Positions 42,084-51,213 of a DNA stretch of 64,000 nt are shown here, one piece after another; the stretch's first letter is position 1; every line of letters starts with the position of its first letter. The stretch spans positions 186,001-250,000 of the forward strand of contig CADAAA010000001.1 in assembly GCA_902785785.1 (NCBI GenBank), read 5' to 3'. Both the position numbers and the translations under genes were made by a program. The stretch is from an uncultured Bacteroidia bacterium. Its GTDB lineage: Bacteria > Bacteroidota > Bacteroidia > Bacteroidales > UBA932. The notes beneath the pieces were generated by a model. That model was not told the origin of the DNA. It did no database searches and worked only from the letters and a program-made list of their open reading frames with translations.

Positions 42084-43271
42084 ATGATATATTCTGGATT
42101 CAAGGACCTGACGCTGTCCAAGCTGGGATTCGGCGCCATGCGGCTGCCGCTTCTCGAGGACGGCAAGACCATCGACCGTGGTGCGGTCAAGGAGATGGTG
42201 GACTATGCCATGGAGCATGGCATCAATTATTTTGATACGGCTTTCCCTTACCATGCCGGACTGTCGGAGGTCGTCCTGGGGGAGGCGCTCAAGTCATGGC
42301 CGCGCGAGAACTGGTATCTGGCCGACAAGTTCCCCGGGCATCAGCACCACCTTGCCTTTACTCCGGAGGAGGTCTTCACCCAGCAGCTGGAGAAATGCGG
42401 AGTGGAGTATTTCGACTTTTACCTCCTTCACAATGTCTGCGAGAACAGTCTCTGCTACTATCTCGACCCTTCCAAGGGATATGTAGACTATTTCCTGGAG
42501 CAGCGTCGCCTCGGCCGCATCAAGCATCTGGGCTTTTCCTCGCACGCCGATCTCGAAGCGTTGCAGGCTTTCCTCGATTCGCCTTATGGCGCGGAAATGG
42601 AGTTCTGTCAGATTCAGCTCAACTATCTCGACTGGACCTTGCAGAAGGCTAAGGAGAAATGCGATATCATACGTTCGCACGGGCTTCCGATCTGGGTGAT
42701 GGAGCCGGTGCGCGGCGGCCGCCTGGCCGCCCTTGGCGACGCGGCCGACGCCTCGCTCAAGGCCCTCAGGCCGGACGAGTCCGTCCCGGCCTGGGCTTTC
42801 CGCTGGCTCCAGTCCGTCCCCGGCGTCACCGTCATCCTCAGCGGCATGTCCAGCCTGGAGCAGATGGCGGACAATGTCCGCAGCTTCGAGGCGGAGCGGC
42901 CGTTGTCGGCAGCCGAGGAGGCCGCGCTGATGGACGCGGTCGCGCCTTTGCGCTCCCGCGTTCCCTGCACGGCCTGCCGTTATTGCTGCGACGGCTGCCC
43001 CATGGAGCTGGACATCCCGATGCTCATCTCGGCGTACAACGACCTTTCCCTCGGCTTCAATTTCACTCCGATGATGCGCATCGAAGCCCTGCCGGAGGAC
43101 AAGCGTCCTTCGGCCTGCCTCGCCTGCGGCGCCTGCGCCGAGATCTGCCCGCAAGGCATACCCATACCGGACATCCTCGCAGGACTGACCGAGAAATACG
43201 AATCGATGCCGAAGTGGTCCGACATCTGCCGCCAGAGGGCGGAGGAGGCCGCGCGGCTTTCCAAAAAATGA
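42084..43271 (+). CDS. Aldo/keto reductase with C-terminal ferredoxin-type 4Fe-4S domain
   Basis: 395 residues from ATG 42084. The AKR barrel shows LGFGAMRLP, the catalytic Asp in FDTAFPYH with Tyr nearby, Lys in ADKFPGH and His in YLLHN. The C-terminal part has two clustered Cys motifs, CTACRYCCDGCP (about 291-302) and CLACGACAEICP (about 350-361), of the CxxCxxCxxxCP ferredoxin kind. Such AKR-ferredoxin fusions are common in anaerobes and may take electrons from iron-sulfur donors instead of free NADPH. Substrate unknown. It is 7 bp ahead of the DUF1963 gene. Confidence 0.92.
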   Translation: MIYSGFKDLTLSKLGFGAMRLPLLEDGKTIDRGAVKEMVDYAMEHGINYFDTAFPYHAGLSEVVLGEALKSWPRENWYLADKFPGHQHHLAFTPEEVFTQQLEKCGVEYFDFYLLHNVCENSLCYYLDPSKGYVDYFLEQRRLGRIKHLGFSSHADLEALQAFLDSPYGAEMEFCQIQLNYLDWTLQKAKEKCDIIRSHGLPIWVMEPVRGGRLAALGDAADASLKALRPDESVPAWAFRWLQSVPGVTVILSGMSSLEQMADNVRSFEAERPLSAAEEAALMDAVAPLRSRVPCTACRYCCDGCPMELDIPMLISAYNDLSLGFNFTPMMRIEALPEDKRPSACLACGACAEICPQGIPIPDILAGLTEKYESMPKWSDICRQRAEEAARLSKK

Positions 43272-43278
43272 ATCAGCC

Positions 43279-43839
43279 ATGGCTATCCGTTTGGATTTGA
43301 TTGAAAAGAAGCGCAACCTTTTCTGCGAAAGCAAGTTCTGGGGCGATCCCGATATGGCCCCCGACATGGAGTATCCTATGCTTGGTGGACGTCCTCTCAC
43401 GTTTTTGTGTCAGGTGGACTGCTACGATATAGCTCCTTTGGATCCGGACGGTATCCTGCCGCACGACGGGATGCTGTATTTCTTCGCCGACATAGATGAC
43501 CTTCTCGGATACGAGACAGGCATCAGTCACGGGCCGGGGGAGTGGCCCAAGGGCCATGCCCTGGTCAAATACACCAAGGCGGTGAACATGGAGACATTCA
43601 AGAGCGTCGTCCAGGTGGACGAGGACGACGAGCCGCTGTCGCAGAAGGCCGTCGCCCTGGCCTTCTCGGCCTGCGACGGCTCCTTCGGCGGCCTGCGCAT
43701 GCTCGGCGACGCCCCTGAGGGGTATGTCAGCCTGTTGCAGGTCCCGCTTGACCCGCAGCGCACGCTCCGTTTCGAGATCAAGGTTTCCGATCTCGGTTAC
43801 GGCAATTGGAAAAAGGCCAGGCTGGTGATGGAAGTTTAA
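43279..43839 (+). CDS. DUF1963 (YwqG-like) family protein
   Basis: 186 residues with the DUF1963 pattern: FWGDPDMAPDMEYP near the N-terminus, RPLTFLCQVDCYDIA, LPHDGMLYFFADIDD in the centre and a HPLxxxQ-like region missing. The family has no firm biochemical role. Cytoplasmic, no signal peptide. It starts 7 bp after the aldo-keto reductase stop and ends 21 bp before the GH43 gene, so it is probably part of the same transcript. Confidence 0.8.
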   Translation: MAIRLDLIEKKRNLFCESKFWGDPDMAPDMEYPMLGGRPLTFLCQVDCYDIAPLDPDGILPHDGMLYFFADIDDLLGYETGISHGPGEWPKGHALVKYTKAVNMETFKSVVQVDEDDEPLSQKAVALAFSACDGSFGGLRMLGDAPEGYVSLLQVPLDPQRTLRFEIKVSDLGYGNWKKARLVMEV

Positions 43840-43860
43840 CCATTCAATAATCGATTTGGA

Positions 43861-45702
43861 ATGAAGATAATTAAAACTCTTTTGTGGCTTGTACCGTTAG
43901 CCGTGGTTTCCTGCGGGAGACCAGTCAATCCACAGCGTGTGGTTGCCAACCCTATCGACCTCAATTATGCCTTCCATGTGGAGGATACTGAAGAGTCTTT
44001 ACTCTCCTCTGTCCCGGAAGAATATTTGTCACAGGTTACTCCGGAACAGAAGGGACAAATGATAGCCATGCTTCGGGCACGTCTGGGAGGAGAGAGCGGT
44101 ACCCGCGAAGCAGCCGATCCCGTGGTTCAGTTGTATGATGACCGGTATTACCTGTTTCCTTCCAAGAGCAAAGGATATTGGAGTTCCCCAGATATGCAGC
44201 ATTGGGATTATGTCCCGTGTCAAAAGCTTCCTATCGACTTGTATGCACCGACTGTAATGGTTTATGAGGGCGAGTTGTACTGGATGGTGTCGGACATCAA
44301 TGAACTCTACAAGACCACGGATCCCGAGGACGGGGAGTCTTGGGAACTTGTCACGGACCATCTTGTCCTCTATCCTGACCAGCCGGAAAAAACTGGCCAC
44401 GATCCCGACCTGTTCGTAGACGATGACGGCAAGGTATACCTTTATTGGGGTTGCAGCAACGTCGACGTCATTTCCGGTATCCAGCTGGACCCTGACGATT
44501 GCTTCGCCCCCGTTGGAAAGGAAGTGGTGCTGATTACGCACCGTGAGAAGGAGTTCGGCTGGGAACAGCCTGGAGACAAGAATGAAATGGCGGCCCCGGG
44601 CTATAACGAAGGTCCTAACATCTTCAAGCATGAAGGCAAGTATTATCTGCACTATGCCGCCCCGGGCACGCAATACGACTCCTATGGTGACGGCTTGTAT
44701 GTGAGCGACAGCCCGCTCGGGCCTTTCGAGCATGTTGAGTATTCTCCCGTCAGTGTCAAACCCGGAGGCTGGATGACCGGTGCCGGCCACGGCGATACCT
44801 TCTTGGACAAGTACGGCAACTGGTGGCATGTGGCCTCTACGGTCATCAGCCAGCGTATGAATTTCGAGCGTCGTATCGGCTTCTTCCCTATGGTAATGAC
44901 TCCTAAGGGGCATATCTATGCTTTGACCGAGTGGTCCGATTATCCATATGTCCTGCCGGACGGACCACAGGATTTCTCCGTCAAGGCGCCTTGGACCGGA
45001 TGGATGGATCTCTCCATTCACAAAACGGTAACGGTGTCAAGTGAATTGGAAGGACATGAAGCTTCCAAGGCAGCCGACAACAGCATAAAGACTTGGTGGA
45101 GTGCCGCTACCGGAGATCCGGGAGAATGGGTTTGCGTGGACTTGGGAAAGATTTGCCGGATCAATGCAGTCCAACCCAATTTCGCAGATCAGGACTTCTG
45201 TTTTTATAGCCCTGAGCATCCGCAGACACCTTACCGTTATAAAGTAGAGGTCTCCAGGGATGGCAAAGCATGGCGGGAGGTCTTCGACCGCAGCGATGCC
45301 TCCAAAGATAACCCGCACGAGCTTCTTGTTCTTCCTAAGGCACTCAAAGCCCGCTATGTCAGAGTCCTGAACCTGGAGAGACTGACGGGTAGATTCTCGG
45401 TATTCGATCTCCGTGTATTCGGGCTGGCTTCCGGCCGGAAACCGGAAGCCGTAACAGGTTTGAGCGCTGAACGCGGTGAAGATCCCCGCCGCAGACGCGT
45501 TTCCTGGCCGGCGTCCGATGGAGCCCAGGGATATGTGCTTCGATGGGGGACAGACCCTGACGAGCTTTACTTGACATGTCAGAGCGAAACCCCCGAAGTG
45601 GAGTTAGGCCTTTTCTCTGTAGGGCAGTCTTATTATTTCCGGGTGGACGCTTTCAACGAAAGCGGCGTGACGCCCGGAAAAGAGCAGATACTCTGCGAGT
45701 AA
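43861..45702 (+). CDS. GH43-like glycosidase with F5/8-type C (CBM32-like) and fibronectin III domains, lipoprotein
   Basis: 613 residues with a lipobox (VVSC, Cys18). A five-bladed propeller of GH43 type spans about 75-375, with the first-blade pattern ADPVVQLYDDRYYLF, a middle block GHDPDLFVDDDGKVYLYWG and GYNEGPNIFKHEGKYYLHYA that holds the probable general-acid Glu. A discoidin/F5/8C domain (about 380-520, SKAADNSIKTWWSAATGDPGEWVCVDLGK) and a fibronectin-III domain (about 525-610) follow. Expected activity is beta-xylosidase or alpha-L-arabinofuranosidase; the substrate is uncertain. The catalytic base Asp is likely the one in ADP, but the N-terminal extension of 70 residues is unusual. 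Confidence 0.88.
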   Translation: MKIIKTLLWLVPLAVVSCGRPVNPQRVVANPIDLNYAFHVEDTEESLLSSVPEEYLSQVTPEQKGQMIAMLRARLGGESGTREAADPVVQLYDDRYYLFPSKSKGYWSSPDMQHWDYVPCQKLPIDLYAPTVMVYEGELYWMVSDINELYKTTDPEDGESWELVTDHLVLYPDQPEKTGHDPDLFVDDDGKVYLYWGCSNVDVISGIQLDPDDCFAPVGKEVVLITHREKEFGWEQPGDKNEMAAPGYNEGPNIFKHEGKYYLHYAAPGTQYDSYGDGLYVSDSPLGPFEHVEYSPVSVKPGGWMTGAGHGDTFLDKYGNWWHVASTVISQRMNFERRIGFFPMVMTPKGHIYALTEWSDYPYVLPDGPQDFSVKAPWTGWMDLSIHKTVTVSSELEGHEASKAADNSIKTWWSAATGDPGEWVCVDLGKICRINAVQPNFADQDFCFYSPEHPQTPYRYKVEVSRDGKAWREVFDRSDASKDNPHELLVLPKALKARYVRVLNLERLTGRFSVFDLRVFGLASGRKPEAVTGLSAERGEDPRRRRVSWPASDGAQGYVLRWGTDPDELYLTCQSETPEVELGLFSVGQSYYFRVDAFNESGVTPGKEQILCE

Positions 45703-45708
45703 TACTGA

Positions 45709-46857
45709 TTAGAGCTTGATGAGTCCCAGTCCGGGACGGTCCGGGAGTACCATCCGACCGTCCCGGACTGTCATTCCAGTGAAGCGGTCGTTGGAGATGA
45801 GGAGGTTGCCGTCGAGGTCGGCGAAATCCACGGCAGGGGATAGATGCGCTGCGGCGGTGCATGCGCAGGAGGTCTCCGTCATGCAGCCTATCATGACGCG
45901 CATGCCTTCGGCCCGGGCGTAGTTGAGCATCTTCCATGCTTCGCGCATGCCCGTGCATTTCATCAGCTTGATGTTAATGCCTGTAAATGCCCCCTTGATG
46001 GAGGGGATGTCGCGCAGGCGCTGAATGCTCTCGTCGGCGAAGATGGGGAGCGGGCTTTGTTCGGTGATCCACGCGATGTCGTCGAGCCTGTCTACGGCCA
46101 TCGGCTGCTCCACCATCACGACGCCTTGTTCCTTGAGCCAGAATATCTCGTCGAGGGCCTTCTGGCGGTCCTGCCAACCTTGGTTGGCGTCGACCGCCAG
46201 GGGCAGGTCCGTCACGGACCGTATGGTGCGGATCATTTCCTCGTCGGAGTCCAGTCCGACCTTGACTTTCAGGATATTGAAACGGTCGGCGCATTCGAGG
46301 GTCTTCTCGCGCACCACTTCCGGAGTGTCGATGCCGATGGTGAATGTCGTGCTTGGCGCCTTGGCCGCATCGAGTCCCCAGAGGCGCCACCACGGCTGGC
46401 CGATCAGCTTGCCCACTAGGTCGTGCAGGGCAATGTCGATGGCGGCCTTGGCCGGCGCGTCGCCTTCGGACAGGCCGTCAACGTACGTCAGGATATCCTC
46501 CATCTGGAACGGGTCGCTGAACTGCTCGAGATTCACTTTCTGCAGGAATGCGCATACGCTCTCGACCGTGTGGCCAAGGTACGGCGGCATCGAGGCTTCG
46601 CCGTAGCCGACGTACCCGTCGTATTCTATCTCGACCTGCACGTCCGGCGTCGTAGTACGTGAGTACGACGCCACGGTAAACGTATGCTGCAACTGCAGTT
46701 CATACGGGAAGAAACTCAGATGCATCCGTGCGCTCCCGCCGATCCTGCTCATGTCATAAGTCCCCTTCGTCTCTTTACTCCTGCCTGCCGTGCACCCTGC
46801 CAGTCCTGCTCCCAGTCCTGCCAGCGCTGTAGTCTTGATGAATTCCCTGCGTTTCAT
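45709..46857 (-). CDS. L-Ala-D/L-Glu (dipeptide) epimerase, enolase superfamily
   Basis: 382 residues from ATG 46857, where a Tat-like signal with lipobox (KRREFIKTTALAGLGAGLAGC) begins. Enolase-superfamily barrel blocks are LKVKVG with the KxK catalytic lysine, DANQGW, VEQPM, ADES and a second catalytic Lys in NIKLMKCTG. The dipeptide-epimerase type interconverts L-Ala-D-Glu and L-Ala-L-Glu from peptidoglycan, allowing murein peptide recycling. Export by a twin-arginine-like signal is odd for a family usually cytoplasmic. Convergent with GH43. Confidence 0.87.
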   Translation of the reverse strand: MKRREFIKTTALAGLGAGLAGCTAGRSKETKGTYDMSRIGGSARMHLSFFPYELQLQHTFTVASYSRTTTPDVQVEIEYDGYVGYGEASMPPYLGHTVESVCAFLQKVNLEQFSDPFQMEDILTYVDGLSEGDAPAKAAIDIALHDLVGKLIGQPWWRLWGLDAAKAPSTTFTIGIDTPEVVREKTLECADRFNILKVKVGLDSDEEMIRTIRSVTDLPLAVDANQGWQDRQKALDEIFWLKEQGVVMVEQPMAVDRLDDIAWITEQSPLPIFADESIQRLRDIPSIKGAFTGINIKLMKCTGMREAWKMLNYARAEGMRVMIGCMTETSCACTAAAHLSPAVDFADLDGNLLISNDRFTGMTVRDGRMVLPDRPGLGLIKL

Positions 46858-46899
46858 TTCCGTGGTGTTTTGCTCCACTAATTTACGCGAAAAATCTCT

Positions 46900-46907
46900 T
46901 ATATTTG
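46900..46907 (+). promoter_or_regulatory. -7 promoter element of the CYTH gene
   Basis: TATATTTG, 23 bp before the CYTH ATG. Confidence 0.75.
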
Positions 46908-46930
46908 TGTTGTTGAAAACAAATCTCGCC

Positions 46931-47404
46931 ATGGCTCAGGAAATCGAACGCAAGTTTCTCGTCGTCGGGGACTTCAAGCCGGAAGTCTTCCGCTCCTACC
47001 GCATATCTCAGGGATATATCTGCAGGACTCCCGGCCGTACAGTCCGAGTCCGTGTCCGTGACGACCAGGGTTTCCTGACCATCAAGGGCCCTTCGTTCGA
47101 CGGAGGCCTTTCGCGTTTCGAATGGGAGAAGGAGATCCCGGCCGGCGAGGCGGAGGAACTCCTTGCCCTCGCCGAGCCTGTCGTCATCGACAAGACCAGG
47201 CATCTCGTCCACAACACTGACGGAATCCATACTTGGGAAGTGGACGAGTTTGACGGGGCCAACGCCGGGCTCGTCATCGCCGAGATCGAACTCGGCGCCC
47301 CGGACGAGCCCTTCGACCGCCCCTCCTGGCTCGGTCCCGAAGTCACCGGTGACCGCCGCTACTACAACTCCTTCCTCTCCCACCACCCCTTCACCTCCTG
47401 GTAG
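46931..47404 (+). CDS. CYTH-domain protein
   Basis: 157 residues from ATG 46931 (upstream codons of the open frame belong to the divergent epimerase region). It begins with the signature EIERKFLV, continues with RVRVRDDQGFLTIKGP and FEWEKEI and ends with acidic strand EVDEFDGANAGLVIAEIEL. These are the metal- and triphosphate-binding residues of CYTH tunnel proteins (CyaB/thiamine-triphosphatase superfamily). Probable inorganic triphosphatase or nucleotide-binding role in the cytoplasm. It is a single gene, followed by a long non-coding interval. Confidence 0.93.
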   Translation: MAQEIERKFLVVGDFKPEVFRSYRISQGYICRTPGRTVRVRVRDDQGFLTIKGPSFDGGLSRFEWEKEIPAGEAEELLALAEPVVIDKTRHLVHNTDGIHTWEVDEFDGANAGLVIAEIELGAPDEPFDRPSWLGPEVTGDRRYYNSFLSHHPFTSW

Positions 47405-47572
47405 TTCCCCCTTCCTTCCATCCATCTCTCTTCTCCTGCTCCGCCTGACTGCTCCGCCCTTGCATCCATCCGTCCTCCCTTCCGTCCTCTTTCTTCCACC
47501 TTCCGCCTTCCGCCTTTCCATCTTCCTCATTCTTCTACCATTCTTTTCTCAATCCTCCCCAGCCCCTCAGTT
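47405..47572 (+). repeat. Long polypyrimidine (C/T) tract
   Basis: Nearly 170 nt of almost unbroken C and T with CTTCC/CCTTC-like wording immediately after the CYTH stop codon. No promoter or ORF. It could form unusual DNA structures or be a degenerate simple repeat. Confidence 0.85.
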
Positions 47573-47574
47573 GC

Positions 47575-47685
47575 CCGTGATTTGTAAGTGACTCATAATG
47601 AGAGAGTAAGGCAAAATCTCCCTATCACTTTCCGCAAGGGAGGTTTTGCTTATATTGTTGTCTCTCAAACACTTACAAATCACGG
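47575..47685. repeat. 111-bp inverted repeat element
   Basis: Outer 16-nt arms CCGTGATTTGTAAGTG and CACTTACAAATCACGG are perfectly complementary. Inner arms GCAAAATCTCCCT and AGGGAGGTTTTGC pair with one mismatch. It may be a small non-autonomous mobile element or a long hairpin; no gene inside. Confidence 0.88.
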
Positions 47686-47870
47686 CCGGAATATCTGCTC
47701 CTCGGGAATATATGCGTCGGTTCTGTTCCCGGGAGTCGGGAGGGGTGGTCGGGCAAACCCGTGGCCGCCCGTGGCCTCGTGAACGGGAGGGGCCCGCGCC
47801 GGCAGGCGTGGGAGGGATGGAGCGAAGCGGAAGGTTTGCAGGGCACCCTGCCCGCGAACGACAACTAACT
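47686..47870. other. G+C-rich non-coding stretch
   Basis: No supported gene. It contains GGGAGGGATGGAGCGAAGCGG and CAGGGCACCCTG, a wording that resembles the stretch after tRNA-Ser at 4170-4270. No promoter box. Confidence 0.4.
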
Positions 47871-47871
47871 A

Positions 47872-47918
47872 AAAAAAGAGGATGACCTCAAAGTCCATAG
47901 GACTTTTTAGTCATCCTC
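47872..47918 (-). terminator. Orphan minus-strand terminator
   Basis: Stem GAGGATGAC/GTCATCCTC (47878-47886 with 47910-47918), with inner AAAGTCC/GGACTTT pairing. On the minus strand it is followed by T7. No minus-strand gene lies in the 150 bp before it. Confidence 0.72.
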
Positions 47919-47936
47919 ATGTGTCGGTGTCCCCCG

Positions 47937-48007
47937 TCATCCTTCGCTTTTTTGCCGAAGGATGAGAGGGTTCTACTAGATATCCTTCGGAAAAATGCCG
48001 AAGGATA
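47937..48007. repeat. Two tandem ATCCTTCG hairpins
   Basis: TCATCCTTCG/CGAAGGATGA at 47937-47946 and 47956-47965, then TATCCTTCGG/CCGAAGGATA at 47981-47990 and 47998-48007. The shared stem sequence shows duplication. They stand upstream of the small membrane/HTH gene pair and may be regulatory sites. Confidence 0.8.
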
Positions 48008-48043
48008 ATGTATATAATACTTGACATAATGGAAATAATTGTA

Positions 48044-48051
48044 TACATTTG
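48044..48051 (+). promoter_or_regulatory. -7 promoter element of the membrane/HTH gene pair
   Basis: TACATTTG, 21 bp before the first ATG. Confidence 0.7.
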
Positions 48052-48072
48052 CGGAAACAAGATAAGAGAACT

Positions 48073-48357
48073 ATGGATAAGATGCTTTTTCCGCATTGGG
48101 TGCAACGCGTGTCGTTTTTCTCCCGCGAGAAACGCGAGGACGAGTATATTTCGAAAATGCGCCTGCAATCGGTTGCGATCGTAGCTGCTATAGCGTTCCT
48201 GGTAGCCATAGTCATGAATATCATCAACTTGGTAAAACTGTATGACGGTCCAGACGATATGGAGGTGTATAACATCCGTATGTTCCGTAACGGCAATTTC
48301 ATTATCCAGATGGCTGTCCTCTATTTCATCGTTTTCAAGATCAAGGTCAGGAGGTAA
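48073..48357 (+). CDS. Small membrane protein paired with an HTH regulator
   Basis: 94 residues from ATG 48073. A basic N-terminus (MDKMLFPHWVQRVSFFSREKR) precedes two hydrophobic helices (about 32-55 and 75-92). It belongs to the common small-membrane-protein plus HTH pairing in which the regulator gene follows directly (4 bp). Function unknown. Confidence 0.75.
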   Translation: MDKMLFPHWVQRVSFFSREKREDEYISKMRLQSVAIVAAIAFLVAIVMNIINLVKLYDGPDDMEVYNIRMFRNGNFIIQMAVLYFIVFKIKVRR

Positions 48358-48361
48358 GGCG

Positions 48362-48562
48362 ATGCAGAATTCGATCAGGCTGGAACGAGTCAGGAAAAGG
48401 TTGACCCAGCAGGAGCTTGCGGACATCCTTTCCGTGAGCAGACAGACTATAATGGCGATAGAATCCGGCAGGTTCAACCCTTCCGTAAAGCTCGCCTTGA
48501 AGATGGCGGCGCTTTTCGAATGTGACGTTAAGGATATCTTCAGTTTGGAAGACGGCGACTAA
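48362..48562 (+). CDS. XRE-family helix-turn-helix regulator (YozG/Cro-like)
   Basis: 66 residues, essentially one HTH: IRLERVRKRLTQQELADILSVSRQTIMAIESGRFNPSVKLALKMAALFECDVKDIF. This matches the small DNA-binding proteins encoded beside membrane partners in many bacteria. Upstream tandem palindromes (47937-48007) are possible operators. It ends at the terminator shared with pnp. Confidence 0.93.
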   Translation: MQNSIRLERVRKRLTQQELADILSVSRQTIMAIESGRFNPSVKLALKMAALFECDVKDIFSLEDGD

Positions 48563-48600
48563 AAAACAGCCTCCCTCAAATAATGGGGGAGGCTGAAAGT
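48561..48600. terminator. Terminator between the HTH gene and pnp
   Basis: Stem CAGCCTCCC/GGGAGGCTG (48567-48595) with A6 on the left, giving T6 for the minus-strand pnp message, and GTTTT on the right for the HTH gene. Confidence 0.82.
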
Positions 48601-48615
48601 TTTATAGAGTCTTGG

Positions 48616-51096
48616 TTAGAACATCTCTTCGGTAGGCTCACGGTAGTCGTCGATGGTCGGGGCCGGGGCCTCGCGCTTCGGACCGAAGGTCCTGCGGGGT
48701 CCGCGGTCGCCACCGCGCTCAGGGCGCTCGCCGCGGTCATTGCGCTCGCCGCGCTCAGGGCGCTCGCCGCGGTCATTGCGCTCGCCGCGCTCCGGGCGCT
48801 CGGGCCTCTCGCTACGCTCGCCGCGGCCATGGCCGCCACGGTCTCCACCGTGGCCGTTGCCACGCGGTCCGCGCTCACCGCGCTCGGGGCGCTCGCCGCG
48901 GCCGTTGCCGCCGCGAGGTCCGCGCTCGGGACGCTTAGGCTCGACATAGCCCTCCGGCTTCTCGGTGAGAGCCCTCATTGAGAGCCTCATCTTGCCGGTC
49001 TTGGCGTCGATCTCAAGGAGCTTGACATCGATCTCGTCACCGACTTTGAGGACGTCCTCGACGTTCTCGGTCTTGTTCCAAGCAATCTCGGACACATGGA
49101 GAAGGCCTTCCTTACCGGGAAGGATCTCGACGAATGCTCCGAACTCGAGGATGCTGACCACACGGCCGTGATAGACCTGACCCGGCTCCGGAACTGCGCA
49201 GATACCCTTGATCCACTCGAGGGCTGCATCCATGGCCTGCTTGTCGGTGCCGAAGATGTCGACGATACCCTCGGTCTCACCCTGGGAGCCGCCTTCCTTA
49301 GGCTGCTCGTCGATGGTGATGGTGGTACCGGTCTCTTTCTGGATCTTCTGGATGGTCTCGCCACCCTTTCCGATGACTGCACCGATGAACTCGCTGGCGA
49401 TGCGGATCTGGATGATGCGGGGCACGAACGGCTTGTAGTCCTCACGCGGCTCGCTGATGGTCTTCAGCATCTCGCCCATGATGTGCATGCGACCCTGACG
49501 GGCCTGCTCAAGAGCCTTCTCGAGCACATCGTATGACAGACCGTCCACCTTGATGTCCATCTGGGTGGCGGTGATACCGTCGGCGGTACCGGTGACCTTG
49601 AAGTCCATGTCACCGAGGTGGTCCTCGTCACCGAGGATGTCGGTGAGGATGGCGTAGCGGTCGTTGGGACGCTCGGCGTCGGTGATGAGGCCCATGGCCA
49701 CACCGGCGACCGGCTTCTTGATCTTCACACCTGCATCCATGAGGGCGAGGCAGCCGCCGCAGACGGAAGCCATGGAGGACGAACCGTTGGACTCGAGGAT
49801 GTCGCTGACCACGCGGACTGCGTAGGGATTCTCGGGAGCGAGCGGAACGACGGGCTTGAGGGCGCGCATGGCGAGGTTGCCGTGGCCGATCTCACGACGG
49901 CCGGGGGCGCGCATGGGCTTGGCTTCGCCGGTGGCGAAAGGAGGGAAGTTGTAGTGCAGGACGAACTGCTGGTCGCCCTGGATGAGGACTTCGTCAACCT
50001 CCTTCATGTCCATCTTGGTACCGAGGGTAACGGTAGCAAGGGACTGGGTCTCGCCGCGGGTGAAGATGGCGGAACCGTGTGCGCAGGGGAGGTAATCCAC
50101 CTCGCACCAGATGGGACGGACCTGGTCGCAGGAGCGGCCGTCCAGGCGGATGCCCTCGTCGAGGATCATGTTGCGCATGGCCTCTTTCTCGACGGCATGG
50201 TAATATCTCTCTACGAGCGGGGTCTTCTCCTCGAGCTCCTCCTCCGGGATGGTGGCCAGGAACTCGTCCTTGATGGCGGTGAAACCGTCCTCGCGCTCGT
50301 GCTTCGGCTTGGCGGACTTGGCGAGTGCATAGCACTTGTCATAGCAGAAAGCCTCGACGGCCTTCTTGAGCTCCTCATCCTCGACATCGTGAGGATAGTC
50401 GCGCTTGGTCTCGTTGCCGAGCTCGGCGATGAGCTCCTTCTGCACGCGGCAGTGGCGCTTGATCTCTTCGTGGGCGAACTTGATGGCCTCGAGCATGTCG
50501 TGCTCGCTGACCTCGTTCATCTCACCCTCGACCATCATGATGTTCTCCTCGGTGGCGGCGACCATCAGTTCGAGATCGCTGTCGGCCATCTGGGAGAAGC
50601 TGGGGTTAATGACGAATTCGCCATTGATGCGGGCCACGCGGACTTCCGAGACAGGGCCGCCGAACGGCAGGTCGGAAGTGGCGAGGGCTGCGGAAGCAGC
50701 CAGGCCGGCGAGTGCATCGGGCTGGGTGTCCTTGTCAGCGGAGATAAGGCTGAGGTAGACGAACACCTCGAGGTGGAAATCGTCCGGCCAGAGAGGCCTG
50801 ATGGGACGGTCGACAAGACGGGCGATGAGGATCTCGTAGTCAGAGGGCTTGCTCTCGCGCTTCATGAAGCCGCCGGGATACCTTCCCGCGGCGAAATACT
50901 TCTCACGGTAGTCCACCGTGAGGGGCATGAAATCGGTGCCCTCCTTGACTTCCTTGGCTGCGCAGACGGTGGCGAGGATCATGGTGCCTCCCATCTTCAC
51001 GACAGCCGAACCGTCCGCCTGCTTGGCGAGTTTTCCGGTTTCGATCTCGATCACGCGGCCGTCCGCGAGCTCGATCTTTTTCGTGATAACGTTCAT
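48616..51096 (-). CDS. pnp: Polyribonucleotide nucleotidyltransferase with long Arg/Gly-rich tail
   Basis: 826 residues; the standard enzyme is near 700-715. Two RNase PH domains, a KH domain (about 555-620, [22 protein letters not shown]) and an S1 domain (about 640-710, [18 protein letters not shown]) are intact. It degrades RNA 3'-5' phosphorolytically and is a degradosome component. The extra 110 residues are a low-complexity tail of [16 protein letters not shown] repeats ending in an acidic EPTEEMF, likely an RNA- or partner-binding arm. Read after rpsO on the minus strand, the usual rpsO-pnp order, with a terminator between. Confidence 0.96.
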   Translation of the reverse strand: MNVITKKIELADGRVIEIETGKLAKQADGSAVVKMGGTMILATVCAAKEVKEGTDFMPLTVDYREKYFAAGRYPGGFMKRESKPSDYEILIARLVDRPIRPLWPDDFHLEVFVYLSLISADKDTQPDALAGLAASAALATSDLPFGGPVSEVRVARINGEFVINPSFSQMADSDLELMVAATEENIMMVEGEMNEVSEHDMLEAIKFAHEEIKRHCRVQKELIAELGNETKRDYPHDVEDEELKKAVEAFCYDKCYALAKSAKPKHEREDGFTAIKDEFLATIPEEELEEKTPLVERYYHAVEKEAMRNMILDEGIRLDGRSCDQVRPIWCEVDYLPCAHGSAIFTRGETQSLATVTLGTKMDMKEVDEVLIQGDQQFVLHYNFPPFATGEAKPMRAPGRREIGHGNLAMRALKPVVPLAPENPYAVRVVSDILESNGSSSMASVCGGCLALMDAGVKIKKPVAGVAMGLITDAERPNDRYAILTDILGDEDHLGDMDFKVTGTADGITATQMDIKVDGLSYDVLEKALEQARQGRMHIMGEMLKTISEPREDYKPFVPRIIQIRIASEFIGAVIGKGGETIQKIQKETGTTITIDEQPKEGGSQGETEGIVDIFGTDKQAMDAALEWIKGICAVPEPGQVYHGRVVSILEFGAFVEILPGKEGLLHVSEIAWNKTENVEDVLKVGDEIDVKLLEIDAKTGKMRLSMRALTEKPEGYVEPKRPERGPRGGNGRGERPERGERGPRGNGHGGDRGGHGRGERSERPERPERGERNDRGERPERGERNDRGERPERGGDRGPRRTFGPKREAPAPTIDDYREPTEEMF
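48715..48791 (-). repeat. 36-bp tandem repeat inside the pnp tail
   Basis: The unit coding for [12 protein letters not shown] is repeated with period 36 (for example AGGGCGCTCGCCGCGG at 48721 and 48757). It encodes part of the Arg/Glu/Gly-rich extension. Confidence 0.85.
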
Positions 51097-51156
51097 TACT
51101 GTTTTCTTTACGTCTTTATTACTGCAGGGAAGCGGACCGTCCGCGTCCCGGATTTT

Positions 51157-51197
51157 TCAAAAAAAAGGGGAGGACTCCCTATGGAATCCTTCCCCTT
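51157..51197 (-). terminator. Terminator after rpsO
   Basis: On the minus strand AAGGGGAAGGATTCC pairs with GGAGTCCTCCCCTT (one bulge), followed by a T run. It separates rpsO from pnp, so pnp may depend on read-through or on its own promoter. Confidence 0.8.
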
Positions 51198-51213
51198 GGT
51201 TTTCCTATGCCGT

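Noticed and set aside
48021..48049. An E. coli-like -35 (TTGACA) at 48021
   Set aside because: Bacteroidota use the TTTG/TAnnTTTG type; a fitting TACATTTG box is present at 48044.
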